Positions 8,255 through 16,295 of a stretch of DNA of 64,000 nt are shown here, piece by piece. This DNA is from an uncultured Blautia sp. Its GTDB lineage: Bacteria; Bacillota; Clostridia; Lachnospirales; Lachnospiraceae. The stretch spans positions 1 to 64,000 of the forward strand of contig CAMNTH010000007.1 of assembly GCA_946557785.1 (NCBI GenBank). The letters are read 5' to 3'. The notes under the pieces are model-generated. The model did not search any database, had not been told where the DNA came from, and saw only the letters and a list, made by a program, of their open reading frames with translations. Positions within the stretch are counted from its first letter, which is position 1, and each line of letters opens with the position of its first letter. The translations under genes and the position numbers were made by a program.

Positions 8255-9140
8255 ATGAATAAAGAAAGTGGAAGAAAAAGAGTAACAATCACCCAGGTTG
8301 CTAAACAGGCCGGAGTAACTATTGGTACAGTTTCTCATGTAATTAATGGCACTGCTCCTATTACAGAAGAAACAAAGCAAAAAGTTTATAGGGCAATTCA
8401 TGAATTAAATTATATTCCCAATGTAATGGCAAAATCTCTTAGGAGCAAGAGGAATTATACGATTGGTTTGATGATTCCTAACCTAAATAATAGCTTCCAT
8501 TCTAAGATTACCAGTGTTTTTGTTGATAAGGCATATGAATTGGGATACAGTGTTCAGATACGAGGCTATGAATATTCCCTTGAGAGAGAACTTCATGAAG
8601 AAAGGGATTCCTGTAATATTGGCGGATAGAAGTACACATATTCCTGGAATTCCATATATTGAATATGAAAATAAGCAAATAATGATGGAAATAGTATTTA
8701 TGCTGAAGAGAAAAGGATATGAAAGGATTGGTTTCTTTTCAGAACCCATTTATCTGACTAATCTTCAGGATCGATATCAGGGATACAAGGATGCTCTTCA
8801 AGCATGCGGTTATAAATTTTCAGAAGATTATATTTTTATAAGAAACGATTTATGTCTGAATAATTTAAAAAACGGTTATTTATAAATGAAAGAGATTCTG
8901 CAGTCTCACAGGAAGGAGGAGCTTCCGGACGCATGGATTGCTTCATCTGATCTTTTGGCAATCGGAATTATGCGTGCTATTGAAGAATCCGAATATAAGA
9001 TTCCGGGGGATTTCGGGGTAGTAGGATTTGATAATACGGAAATTTCAGGCTATGTAAATCCCAGGCTGACTACAGTTCATCGGGATCAGACGGCAATGAG
9101 AGAAAAACTTATGGAAATGTATTGTTGGAACAAACATTAA
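8255..9140 (+). pseudogene. Broken LacI-family regulator
   Basis: Three pieces in differing frames spell one LacI-type repressor. Residues from 8255 give the HTH 'TITQVAKQAGVTIGTVSHVING' and the first part of the sensor domain up to 'YEYSLERELHEE'. An apparent deletion of several dozen codons and a frame change then lead into 'FMKKGIPVILADRSTH' and 'GYERIGFFSE'. A stop (TAA, 8883-8885) interrupts the third part, 'PDAWIASSDLLAIGIMRA', which carries on from 8886 to 9140. The ending 'LMEMYCWNKH' is also short. It was probably the repressor of the relic operon downstream. Confidence 0.88.
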
Positions 9141-9279
9141 TTATCAGGGAATCATGCTGATTATTATGCAAGGTACTGCTCTGTGAAGATGGTATAGAGA
9201 TATAGCGGGGAAGAACTTTTTTCACAGAGCTTGCTATAAAAAGGAAGGGGATGATAGGAAAATTTTTTTTTGACAGTTA

Positions 9280-9293
9280 TTAAAACGTTTTAA
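9280..9293 (+). promoter_or_regulatory. LacI-type operator
   Basis: TTAAAACGTTTTAA, identical to the palindrome at 8212-8225, about 30 nt before the relic solute-binding-protein start. It marks the former regulated promoter of the decayed sugar operon. Confidence 0.7.
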
Positions 9294-9321
9294 CGACTGA
9301 AAATATATTGGGAGGTTAAAC

Positions 9322-9456
9322 ATGAAAAAATCAAGAAAGTTATTAGCAGCAGCATTATCAGGCTTAATGTGTGTATCTATGGCAGTACCTGCTTTTGCAG
9401 AAGATGAAAAAGTGCTGACTGTTTACGGGCCACAGCAGCGTACAGACAGGAATTAA
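9322..9456 (+). pseudogene. Remnant of a sugar ABC solute-binding protein
   Basis: Begins with GGGAGG and ATG and encodes a clean signal peptide (MKKSRKLLAAALSG ... VPAFAEDEK) and the first mature residues 'VLTVYGPQQRTDRN'. It then stops after 44 codons. The frame breaks exactly where permease-coding sequence begins, so a large deletion removed most of the binding protein. Confidence 0.85.
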
Positions 9457-9656
9457 AAATACATTGATATTTGCTGTTACCATTGTAATCGGCAGAAATG
9501 TACTGGCTCTTGCATTAGCGTTTTCAGGGTATTTAAACAGGTTTTAACATTAACAAAAGGCGGTCCGGGGCATGAATCTACGGTTATCGGTATGATGATC
9601 GATGAGTACTTTGGCAGAGGCTTTTATGGAAAGGCAACAGCAAAGAAGATGCGTTT
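9457..9656 (+). pseudogene. Remnants of ABC sugar permease(s)
   Basis: Two fragments in different frames. The first (about 9455-9546) reads 'IKNTLIFAVTIVIGRNVLALALAFSG', as in an early permease membrane segment. The second (about 9524-9650) reads 'VLTLTKGGPGHESTVIGMMIDEYFG', the conserved region after the EAA loop of MalF-type permeases ('LTKGGP'). The segment between them, including the EAA loop itself, is deleted. Confidence 0.78.
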
Positions 9657-9840
9657 TACAGGGTGTAGGAGACGGTTATCCTGAGGCGGTGGCAGGGAGA
9701 GTGTATTTCAGCTGGCATTTTGATGGGTTAGAAAGCTGATACTGACAATATCAGTGCCGTTTCATACGGATTCCAGAGTAGTTATTCCGGATGGATATAA
9801 AACAGAATGGTTGTTAAATCAGGTGGTTTTTACTAAGTAA
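9657..9840 (+). pseudogene. Further degenerate coding remnants, possibly glycosidase C-terminus
   Basis: Short open stretches with protein-like composition: 'GVGDGYPEAVAGR' (about 9660-9700) and 'LILTISVPFHTDSRVVIPDGYKT' (about 9737-9805, ending at a stop near 9839). The second resembles the C-terminal beta domain of bacterial alpha-L-rhamnosidases ('VPF.T.A.V.LP'). The first resembles an alanine-racemase-type DGYPR motif. Both assignments are tentative; the stretch is clearly no longer functional. Confidence 0.35.
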
Positions 9841-9899
9841 TGCAGTGTTAGGTTATAGCAGGCGGTTATTTTGAGTTTTAGCATGAAGGAGAAGGTTAA

Positions 9900-10170
9900 A
9901 TGAAGACAGTAAAAGAAAAGCCAATATTAGTAGGGGCGGATTTTGCCGGATATCCATTAAAGGAGGCGGTTGTAGAGCACCTTATTAAAAAAGGATGGAC
10001 AGTTACGGATATTGGTGTAAAATAGGCTGATGAAAAAGATCCGGAAATGTTTCACAGAATTGGTTTGAAGGTTGGGGCTAAAATAACGGAAAAGGAATTC
10101 GAAAGGGCTTTGACTTTCTGCGGAACAGGAATGGGAATCCATATTGCCCCCAGTAAGTGTCCGGAGTACT
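9900..10170 (+). pseudogene. Broken RpiB/LacAB-family sugar-phosphate isomerase
   Basis: AAGGAGAAGG and ATG at 9900 start 'KPILVGADFAGYPLKEAVVEHL', the N-terminus of RpiB/LacA/LacB isomerases. An in-frame TAG sits at 10023-10025 where the family has a catalytic-site loop. After it, 'RALTFCGTGMGIHIAPSKCP' retains the CGTG motif. The frame then runs into the second promoter-hairpin repeat at 10172, which replaces the C-terminal part. Confidence 0.85.
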
Positions 10171-10171
10171 A

Positions 10172-10252
10172 TTCACAAAAAAGAAAGAAAAATGTATAAT
10201 AAAAGCAGGCGGAAAAAGAATTCGTATTGGATTTTTATCCTCCTGCTTTTTT
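10172..10252 (+). ncRNA. Promoter-hairpin repeat element, copy 2 (putative short RNA)
   Basis: TTCACA (10172-10177), 17-nt spacer, TATAAT (10195-10200), then hairpin AAAAGCAGG ... CCTGCTTTT followed by TT. It matches copy 1 at 7838 in both promoter boxes, spacer length, stem ends and the internal AATTCG tract. It abuts the truncated isomerase relic. Confidence 0.5.
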
Positions 10253-10301
10253 ACAAATAAGATAAGTCATAGGATAGATTTAATAGAAAACGGTGCAGAT
10301 G

Positions 10302-10547
10302 ATGAATTATACTTATATGGTAAAGTGTGCGGACGGCACCTTTTATACAGGGTGGACAAACTGTCTGCAAAAACGCCTGAAGGCTCATAATGAAGGCAAA
10401 GACGGTGCAAAATATACAAAAGCGAAACGTCCTGTGGAACTGATCTATTACGAGGGATTTACCACAAAGGAAGAAGCAATGCGGCGGGAATATAGAATAA
10501 AAAAACTCAGCAGGCGGGAGAAAGAGTGCCTTACCGAGTTTTTTTAA
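10302..10547 (+). CDS. GIY-YIG nuclease-like protein (YhbQ/UPF0213 family)
   Basis: 81 residues, a single small GIY-YIG domain: 'YTYMVKCADGTFYTGWTNCLQKRLKAHNEG' contains the two degenerate Y-Y motifs and the catalytic-type Arg, and 'LIYYEGFTTKEEAMRREYRIKKL' the conserved Glu. This is the usual size of free-standing UPF0213 proteins, whose role (DNA repair or recombination) is not well defined. ATG codons at 10299 and 10302 are both possible; a GTG at 10293 is less likely. It stands alone, converging on the hemolysin III gene with a 5-nt gap. Confidence 0.88.
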   Translation: MNYTYMVKCADGTFYTGWTNCLQKRLKAHNEGKDGAKYTKAKRPVELIYYEGFTTKEEAMRREYRIKKLSRREKECLTEFF

Positions 10548-10552
10548 GTTTG

Positions 10553-11215
10553 TTATACCGGCATTGCTGCTACAAAGAAGTACATTACCACAAAATGACA
10601 GACGCTTCCAAGCATGATAAAAACGTGAAAAATTTCATGTGAGCCGAAGTTTTTATGGCGCGAATCAAAAAGAGGAAGCTTCAGACCATAAATAACGCCG
10701 CCTATTGTGTAAATTATACCGCCAGCAAGGAGCCATCCGAAGCCTGCTCTTGGCAGGGAGTGGAAGATGGGGACAAAGGCAAGTACGCATAGCCAGCCCA
10801 TTCCGATATAAAGTACAGAGGATACCCATTTGGGGCAGGTGATCCAGAGACTTTTTAGGATAATGCCCAGTAGGGCAATGGACCAGACAAGGATGCACAG
10901 GATATAGCCGATTTTGTTGTGAAGCGTGATAAGGCAGATTGGTGTATAGCTTCCTGCAATCATAACAAAAATCATCATGTGGTCTATTTTGCGCAGTCTG
11001 CGGTTTACCTTTTCTGTGGAATCTACAGAATGATAGATCGTGCTGGCTGCATAGAGCAGAATCATGGTTAGGATAAAGATACTCAAAGCCGCAATGTGCA
11101 GGGTATCTGTATATCTGCCAGCCTTAAGAAGCAGCGGCAGGGCGCCTGCGATAGCAAGCAGCATAGCAATTCCATGTGTAATGGCGCTTCCGGGGTCTTT
11201 TAGTTTTAGGGTCAT
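10553..11215 (-). CDS. Hemolysin III family (PAQR) membrane protein
   Basis: 220 residues with seven predicted membrane helices. It carries the PAQR/HlyIII signatures 'AASTIYHSVD', 'IDHMMIFVMIAGSYTP' and the C-terminal 'SHEIFHVFIMLGSVCHF', which supply the metal-binding histidines. Bacterial members are often annotated as hemolysin III, but their role is probably membrane-energetics or lipid homeostasis (TrhA-like). GGAGGCGAAT precedes the ATG. Single-gene unit. Confidence 0.92.
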   Translation of the reverse strand: MTLKLKDPGSAITHGIAMLLAIAGALPLLLKAGRYTDTLHIAALSIFILTMILLYAASTIYHSVDSTEKVNRRLRKIDHMMIFVMIAGSYTPICLITLHNKIGYILCILVWSIALLGIILKSLWITCPKWVSSVLYIGMGWLCVLAFVPIFHSLPRAGFGWLLAGGIIYTIGGVIYGLKLPLFDSRHKNFGSHEIFHVFIMLGSVCHFVVMYFFVAAMPV

Positions 11216-11364
11216 ATTATTCGCCTCCTGGATTATATAAAAAGTTAATAGATACTTCTTGATATAGTTTTTAAAACTATGTGTAAAATATATTATTACT
11301 ATATCATAAATATTTGAAAATGCAAGTATTTATGAAAAATATTTAAAAATAAAGAAATTGGAAC

Positions 11365-11393
11365 TTGTGTTCGAAATATAGGTATTGTACAAT
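11365..11393 (+). promoter_or_regulatory. Candidate promoter of the mutarotase-like gene
   Basis: TTGTGT (11365-11370), 17 nt, TACAAT (11388-11393) in an AT-rich 230-nt gap; about 50 nt before the start codon. Confidence 0.45.
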
Positions 11394-11445
11394 AAAAAGC
11401 GTAGAAAAATAGAATTCTGGAAAATAAACATTGGGAGGATTTTTT

Positions 11446-12102
11446 ATGGAACGTCATGGTTTCGCAATGGAAGTAAAAAAGGGAATGATGAATGAATACA
11501 GAAGCCGTCTTGGGGAGATATGGAAGGAACTTGCTGCATTTTTGGACAGAAATGAAATACGGAATTTCAGTATATGGAATGCAGACAGCCTGATTTTTGG
11601 ATATTATGAAAATGCAGACGGGGCAGTTTTATCCCCTGAGGAGACAGAAGCAAGGGATGCCCTGGTAAATAGGATGGAAGATACATTTAACTGGATTTCC
11701 GTACTGGGTCAGGATATGCGTCTCATGTATCATAATTTTGGGGTGGTAAGAGAAGATAAAGAGCTGATTCGCCACAGAATGTTTATGACGAAACTCAAGC
11801 CCGGATGTGAGGAAGAATATAAGCACAGACATGACGGGCTGATTGAACAGCGCGGCGATATGGTGGATCCAGGTCCTGACAGCAATTTCAGCATCTGGTG
11901 CGCAGGGGGATATATTTTTGGATATAACGAAATTGATACTACAATGGAAAAAGAGGAGACGGAAGAAGCCAGAAAAGCAACGATTGCATGGGAAACACGC
12001 CAGCTAGAGATTATGGACTGGATCACAAATGACGTGGATTGGATGACAGGAGAACATCATTGTGCAAGTGTGCGCCTTGCATGGCATATGGGAAAACGGT
12101 AA
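11446..12102 (+). CDS. Tandem L-rhamnose-mutarotase-like protein
   Basis: L-rhamnose mutarotase (RhaM) interconverts sugar anomers and is normally a single domain of about 104 residues. This 218-residue protein holds two copies: 'RHGFAMEVKKGMMNEY ... NFSIWNADSLIFGYYE' (about 2-95) and 'RHRMFMTKLKPGCEEEYKHRH ... NFSIWCAGGYIFGYNE' (about 108-215). Both keep the 'F.M.. K.G...EY' start and the 'NFSIW' strand. A fused dimer is a reasonable reading, since RhaM is dimeric. GGGAGG precedes the ATG; an in-frame TTG at 11431 is unlikely. No rhamnose genes are nearby. Confidence 0.75.
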   Translation: MERHGFAMEVKKGMMNEYRSRLGEIWKELAAFLDRNEIRNFSIWNADSLIFGYYENADGAVLSPEETEARDALVNRMEDTFNWISVLGQDMRLMYHNFGVVREDKELIRHRMFMTKLKPGCEEEYKHRHDGLIEQRGDMVDPGPDSNFSIWCAGGYIFGYNEIDTTMEKEETEEARKATIAWETRQLEIMDWITNDVDWMTGEHHCASVRLAWHMGKR

Positions 12103-12234
12103 TTTTGTTTCCGAAAATATGAGGTATAAAAATCCACCATTTACAGATAATAGTATCACGATAAAGCGACAGGGAGCTGTGATATGCAGTCGTCTTAAGG
12201 TAAATACTAATATGGATAAATGGAGGAATTTTTT

Positions 12235-12783
12235 ATGAAAGCGACAGGAATTGTAAGACGGATAGATGATCTTGGCAGGGTAGTGATTCCCAAGGAAATC
12301 AGACGTACATTGCGGATTAAAGAGGGTACTCCGCTTGAAATTTTTACAGACAGGGAAGGAGAAGTAATTTTAAAAAAATATTCTCCTATCGGAGAGCTGA
12401 GTATTTTTGCAAAGGAATATGCAGAAGCGCTTTCTCAAACTACGGGGCTGGTGTCCTGTATTACGGATCATGATCAGGTAGTTGCTGCAGCTGGACTGGG
12501 AAGCAAGGAATACAGCGGAAAGGAAATCAGCAGGGAGCTGGAAGAGACGATCACAGCCAGAGAAGGGAAATGCCTGAATGCTAATGAGAAGGGCAAGATT
12601 CCGGTTATTGAAGAGCAGAGAGAGGTGCCCTATGCCCAGACTATTCAGCCGATTATTTGTGCAGGGGATGCCATTGGCTCTGTGATTTTGATGGGAAAAA
12701 GCGAGAAGGATGTTTTTGGCGTTCCGGAGCGGATGCTGGTACAGACAGCAGCAGGGTTTCTGGGAAGACAGATGGAACAGTAA
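12235..12783 (+). CDS. spoVT: SpoVT: AbrB-type stage V sporulation regulator
   Basis: Late forespore transcription regulator. Residues 1-50 are the swapped-hairpin AbrB domain ('MKATGIVRRIDDLGRVVIPKEIRR', 'KEGTPLEIF'). Residues 55-182 form the GAF-like C-terminal domain that distinguishes SpoVT from plain AbrB. The length is standard. Start at the ATG after TGGAGG. A sigma-G-like pair (TGATATG around 12180, AAATACTAA around 12201) is possible but weak. Single-gene unit converging on the DAHP synthase gene. Confidence 0.93.
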   Translation: MKATGIVRRIDDLGRVVIPKEIRRTLRIKEGTPLEIFTDREGEVILKKYSPIGELSIFAKEYAEALSQTTGLVSCITDHDQVVAAAGLGSKEYSGKEISRELEETITAREGKCLNANEKGKIPVIEEQREVPYAQTIQPIICAGDAIGSVILMGKSEKDVFGVPERMLVQTAAGFLGRQMEQ

Positions 12784-12801
12784 ATATCAGGGTTTATTAA
12801 G

Positions 12802-12851
12802 AGAAACCTCCCAATGCAGATAAAAAAGCGATGCTGCATCGGGAGGTTTCT
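12802..12851. terminator. Inverted repeat between converging genes
   Basis: AGAAACCTCCCAATGCAG pairs with CTGCATCGGGAGGTTTCT, with one internal mismatch. It lies between the spoVT stop and the end of the DAHP synthase gene. Neither strand has a strong T-run, so it is a weak or bidirectional terminator. Confidence 0.6.
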
Positions 12852-12898
12852 ATGTTCGAGATTATTTAGCCGGAAGGTATTAGACGGTAAGGAGTGCT

Positions 12899-13930
12899 TT
12901 AGCACTTTTCTGCAATTTCGTAGATCAGGCGCTCGGTATCCTCCCATCCAAGGCAGGGATCCGTGATGGACTGGCCGAAGACATGGTTTGGACAAATGTC
13001 CTGACGGCCTTCTATAAGATAGCTTTCGATCATGACGCCTTTTACCAGCTTCTTCAGATCCGGATTGTAGTTGCGGCTGTGAAGGACTTCGCTGACAATG
13101 CGGATCTGTTCTTTGTACTGCTTGTTGGAATTGGAATGATTTACGTCAACAATGACGGCGGGATTTTTCAAATTCCATTTGGAATAAAGGTCTGCAAGAC
13201 GCACCAGGTCTTCATAGTGATAGTTTGGAAGAGTCTGGCCGTATTTATTAACGCCGCCTCGGAGGATGGTGTGTGCCAGGTCGTTTCCGGTAGTTTCAAC
13301 GTCACAGCTCCTGTAGATGAAGTGGTGGGGATGTTGTGCTGCAGTGACGGAATTGAGCATAACGGAAAGGTCGCCGCTTGTAGGGTTTTTCATACCTACG
13401 GGAATGTCCATTCCGCTGGCAGTAAGACGGTGCTGCTGATTTTCTACTGATCTGGCGCCTATCGCTTCGTAGGAGAGGACGTCATCCAGATAGCTGCGAT
13501 TTTCCGGATAGAGCATTTCATCTGCAGAGGAAAGCCCGGTTTCCTCCATAACGCGGATATGCATTTTGCGAATAGCAATAATTCCGGCCAGAAGGTCAGG
13601 CGCCTGGTCCGGGATTGGCTGATGGAGCATTCCTTTATATCCGTCGCCTGTGGTCCGTGGTTTGTTGGTGTAGACCCTGGGAATGATCATTAGTTTGTCA
13701 GATACTTTGTCAGACACTGCTTTCAGGCGGTTTACATATTCACAAACGGAATCTTCATTGTCTGCAGAGCAAGGGCCCACAAGTACGACGAATTTATCTG
13801 ACATTCCTGTAAAAATACTGCGGATTTCCTTGTCACGGAGAGCCTTGGCCTGTTTGATTTTTTCACTGAGCGGATACTGAGATTTCAGCACGTCAGGAAG
13901 GGGAAGCTGGTGATTGGTTTTCATTGACAT
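12899..13930 (-). CDS. 3-deoxy-7-phosphoheptulonate (DAHP) synthase, class I
   Basis: Condenses phosphoenolpyruvate with erythrose 4-phosphate, the first step of the shikimate pathway. The 343-residue length and the motifs 'VGPCSADN', 'PRVYTNKPRTTGDGYKG', 'GARSVENQQHR', 'PVGMKNPTSGD' and 'VDVNHSNSNK' are those of the AroF/AroG/AroH type. Which aromatic amino acid inhibits it cannot be told from the sequence. Single gene; AAAGGAGC lies a little upstream of the start. An overlapping + strand frame is a shadow. Confidence 0.96.
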   Translation of the reverse strand: MSMKTNHQLPLPDVLKSQYPLSEKIKQAKALRDKEIRSIFTGMSDKFVVLVGPCSADNEDSVCEYVNRLKAVSDKVSDKLMIIPRVYTNKPRTTGDGYKGMLHQPIPDQAPDLLAGIIAIRKMHIRVMEETGLSSADEMLYPENRSYLDDVLSYEAIGARSVENQQHRLTASGMDIPVGMKNPTSGDLSVMLNSVTAAQHPHHFIYRSCDVETTGNDLAHTILRGGVNKYGQTLPNYHYEDLVRLADLYSKWNLKNPAVIVDVNHSNSNKQYKEQIRIVSEVLHSRNYNPDLKKLVKGVMIESYLIEGRQDICPNHVFGQSITDPCLGWEDTERLIYEIAEKC

Positions 13931-14035
13931 AATTTTTGTGCTCCTTTATGGAAATATGCACGTTCACGAAAAGCTGGAACGATAAATGTGGTTTATAAAA
14001 ATCATCCAAAGTATAACATAGATTTTTACAGAATG

Positions 14036-14578
14036 CTATCCCTGTATTGCATAGTATTCTTCCAGTGTGATTCCGGTTAGAGAAAGGTAAGAGGCCAGCG
14101 GTTTGGTTACATAGCGGATGTGCCAGGGCTCATATGGAACCTGGGTGATATGTTCTTTATTGGCAGGGTAGCGAAGTATAAATCCATATAGAGGTGCATG
14201 CCGGACAAGCCAGATTCCTTCTTTAGTCCGGGCAAAATCCTCGGTGAGTTCCATATGGATTTCAGGACAGGAAACATCCAGCGCCAGTCCGCTTTGGTGC
14301 TCACTGGTGCCGGGAGGCGCAACATACGGGCTGCCAGTATACAGCTTTTTTTGGCGCTGGTAGGAACGGTAGCCGGAGACTCCCCAGAGATTCAAACCTT
14401 CTCTATGGCTTCTGGTAATCAGCTCCAAAGCGGCAAAAGCGGCCTTTTCTTCCAGGAGGCGTTTGGGGTCACCTGGCAGTGCATCAAAAGGGATGCCAAT
14501 ATCCACCAGATTTTCCGGTATGTAATTTTCTGGAAGCGGATGCTCCCGGTTAATAAGACGCATGTACATTTTTCGCAT
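14036..14578 (-). CDS. M15B (VanY-type) D-alanyl-D-alanine carboxypeptidase family protein
   Basis: Zinc peptidase domain with 'SGYRSYQRQKKLY', the SxHxxGxAxD motif as 'SEHQSGLALD', and the ExWH motif as 'YEPWHIRY'. The family trims D-Ala-D-Ala peptides. No signal peptide or membrane anchor is visible, so it would work in the cytoplasm unless exported non-classically, which is unusual for a cell-wall enzyme. The start is the ATG at 14578; an upstream in-frame ATG at 14602 lies inside a perfect 20-bp hairpin. The hairpin arm also contains the GGGGG ribosome site. It sits 57 nt downstream of pncB on the same strand. Confidence 0.85.
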   Translation of the reverse strand: MRKMYMRLINREHPLPENYIPENLVDIGIPFDALPGDPKRLLEEKAAFAALELITRSHREGLNLWGVSGYRSYQRQKKLYTGSPYVAPPGTSEHQSGLALDVSCPEIHMELTEDFARTKEGIWLVRHAPLYGFILRYPANKEHITQVPYEPWHIRYVTKPLASYLSLTGITLEEYYAIQG

Positions 14579-14582
14579 AGAC

Positions 14583-14626
14583 AAGCCCCCTTTTTCTATC
14601 ATATGTATGATAGAAAAAGGGGGCTT
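14583..14626 (-). terminator. Perfect 20-bp hairpin between pncB and the M15 peptidase gene
   Basis: Two 20-nt arms (14583-14602 and 14607-14626) pair without mismatch around a 4-nt loop. On the - strand it follows the pncB stop by 8 nt, so it may end pncB. Its distal arm contains AAAAAGGGGGCTT, which includes the only ribosome site for the next gene, so the fold would hide that site. No T-run follows. Confidence 0.7.
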
Positions 14627-14634
14627 ATGACTAG

Positions 14635-16098
14635 TTAATCAAGAGCTTTTTCGCTCATTTCTTCCAAAAGGTTTTTCTTTATATCGAAAAGTTTTTGTGA
14701 TAGGTCTACATATACCTTCTGGGGATTAACAAAACGCCGGGACTCGTCCCAGAGAGTGTTTTGTTCTTTTTGGCAGTAGCTGCGCAGCTCCATGACAGAT
14801 GGAGAGGTGTAGACCCGCTTGCCTTCTTTGATCACAGGAACAAGAAGCTCCCGCATCGTATAGGTTCCGCCAAGAACCTTGGTCTTTTTCCATGTGTCTA
14901 CAGGGTCAAAAATCATCATGGTTTCTTCTTCACGGAAAACCTCATCCTTCAGGCAGATAAGATCTGCTTTGATTTTGCCAGTGGACTTGCTGTAAATACG
15001 GTAAACAGTTTTATCCCCTGGGTTAGTAACTTTTTCTGTGTTCTCAGATAGCTTGATTTTGGGAATGAAGGTATTGCTGGAAGTATCTTTTACTGCAGCC
15101 AGCTTATAGACACCTCCAAAGGCAGGATTGTCCTTGCTGGTAATGAGGTTGGTGCCAACACCCCAGGAATTGATTTTGGCATCCTGAGACTTTAAAGACT
15201 CGATAAGATACTCGTCCAGATCACTGGATGCAGAGATAATGGCATCATCGAATCCGGCAGCAGAAAGCATCTTATGGGCTTCCTTGGAAAGGTAGGCAAG
15301 ATCGCCGCTGTCGATACGAATGCCGTATTTTGTTAGGGGAATACCTTCCTCACGCATTTCCTCAAATACACGGATAGCATTGGGAACGCCGGATTTCAGC
15401 ACATCGTAGGTGTCTACCAGGAGTGTGCAGGAATTGGGATATAATTTTGCGTAGGTTTTGAAAGCGGTATATTCATCAGGAAAGCTCATGATCCAGCTAT
15501 GTGCATGAGTACCAAGTACGGGAACGTCAAACATCTGTCCTGTAAGTACATTGGATGTTCCTACGCAGCCGCCGATAACTGCAGCGCGGGCGCCAAAGAT
15601 GCCTGCGTCAGGTCCCTGGGCACGCCGAAGGCCGAATTCCATTACACCGTCGCCCTTTGCTGCATAGCATACACGGGCAGCTTTGGTTGCGATCAGACTT
15701 TGGTGGTTGATGATATTGAGGATGGCTGTTTCAACAAGCTGTGCTTCCATGATGGGGGCGACTACCTTTACAAGGGGTTCCCTTGGGAAAACGACAGTGC
15801 CTTCCGGAATGGCGTAGATATCGCCGGTAAAATGAAAAGTACTTAAATATTCCAGAAAGTCTTTTTCAAATATGTGGAGGCTTCTTAAGTATGCAATATC
15901 CTCCTCTGTAAAACGAAGGTTTTCAATATATTCGATCATCTGCTCCAGCCCGGCAGAAATGGCAAATGCACCGCCGCAGGGATTGGTGCGGTAAAACATA
16001 TCAAATATAACAGTTTGGTTGGTTGGGTTCTTAAAATACCCCTGCATCATGGTCAATTCATAGAGATCAGTGAGCAGAGTCAGATTGTTTGCTCTCAT
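14635..16098 (-). CDS. pncB: Nicotinate phosphoribosyltransferase
   Basis: Makes nicotinate mononucleotide from nicotinate, PRPP and ATP in NAD salvage. 487 residues, the usual length for Firmicute PncB. Motifs include 'LLTDLYELTMMQGYF' at the N-terminus, 'FDMFYRTNPCGGAFAISAGLEQ', 'EFGLRRAQGPDAG' around the active site, 'GTHAHSWIMSF' and 'IRIDSGDLAYLSK'. AAGGAGAAAAAGCT precedes the ATG. The unit continues, possibly conditionally, into the M15 peptidase gene. Confidence 0.97.
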   Translation of the reverse strand: MRANNLTLLTDLYELTMMQGYFKNPTNQTVIFDMFYRTNPCGGAFAISAGLEQMIEYIENLRFTEEDIAYLRSLHIFEKDFLEYLSTFHFTGDIYAIPEGTVVFPREPLVKVVAPIMEAQLVETAILNIINHQSLIATKAARVCYAAKGDGVMEFGLRRAQGPDAGIFGARAAVIGGCVGTSNVLTGQMFDVPVLGTHAHSWIMSFPDEYTAFKTYAKLYPNSCTLLVDTYDVLKSGVPNAIRVFEEMREEGIPLTKYGIRIDSGDLAYLSKEAHKMLSAAGFDDAIISASSDLDEYLIESLKSQDAKINSWGVGTNLITSKDNPAFGGVYKLAAVKDTSSNTFIPKIKLSENTEKVTNPGDKTVYRIYSKSTGKIKADLICLKDEVFREEETMMIFDPVDTWKKTKVLGGTYTMRELLVPVIKEGKRVYTSPSVMELRSYCQKEQNTLWDESRRFVNPQKVYVDLSQKLFDIKKNLLEEMSEKALD

Positions 16099-16242
16099 AG
16101 CTTTTTCTCCTTGCTTTGTATGGTTTCCGTTCAGTTAAAATCTATCCTATTATAACATATTTTTTGCAAATACAATTAGAAATATTTGGAAATTATTAAA
16201 AAACAAAATATAGAAAAAAGTTAAAAAAAGAAAAAATTAACT

Positions 16243-16271
16243 TTACATTTTATGGAAAAAAGAATTATATT
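16243..16271 (+). promoter_or_regulatory. Promoter of the FnIII/BIG2 surface protein gene
   Basis: TTTACA (16243-16248), 17 nt, TATATT (16266-16271), just before AAGGAGG and ATG at 16296; AT-rich flanks. Confidence 0.5.
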
Positions 16272-16295
16272 ATATATATAAGGAGGAGAATTCGT

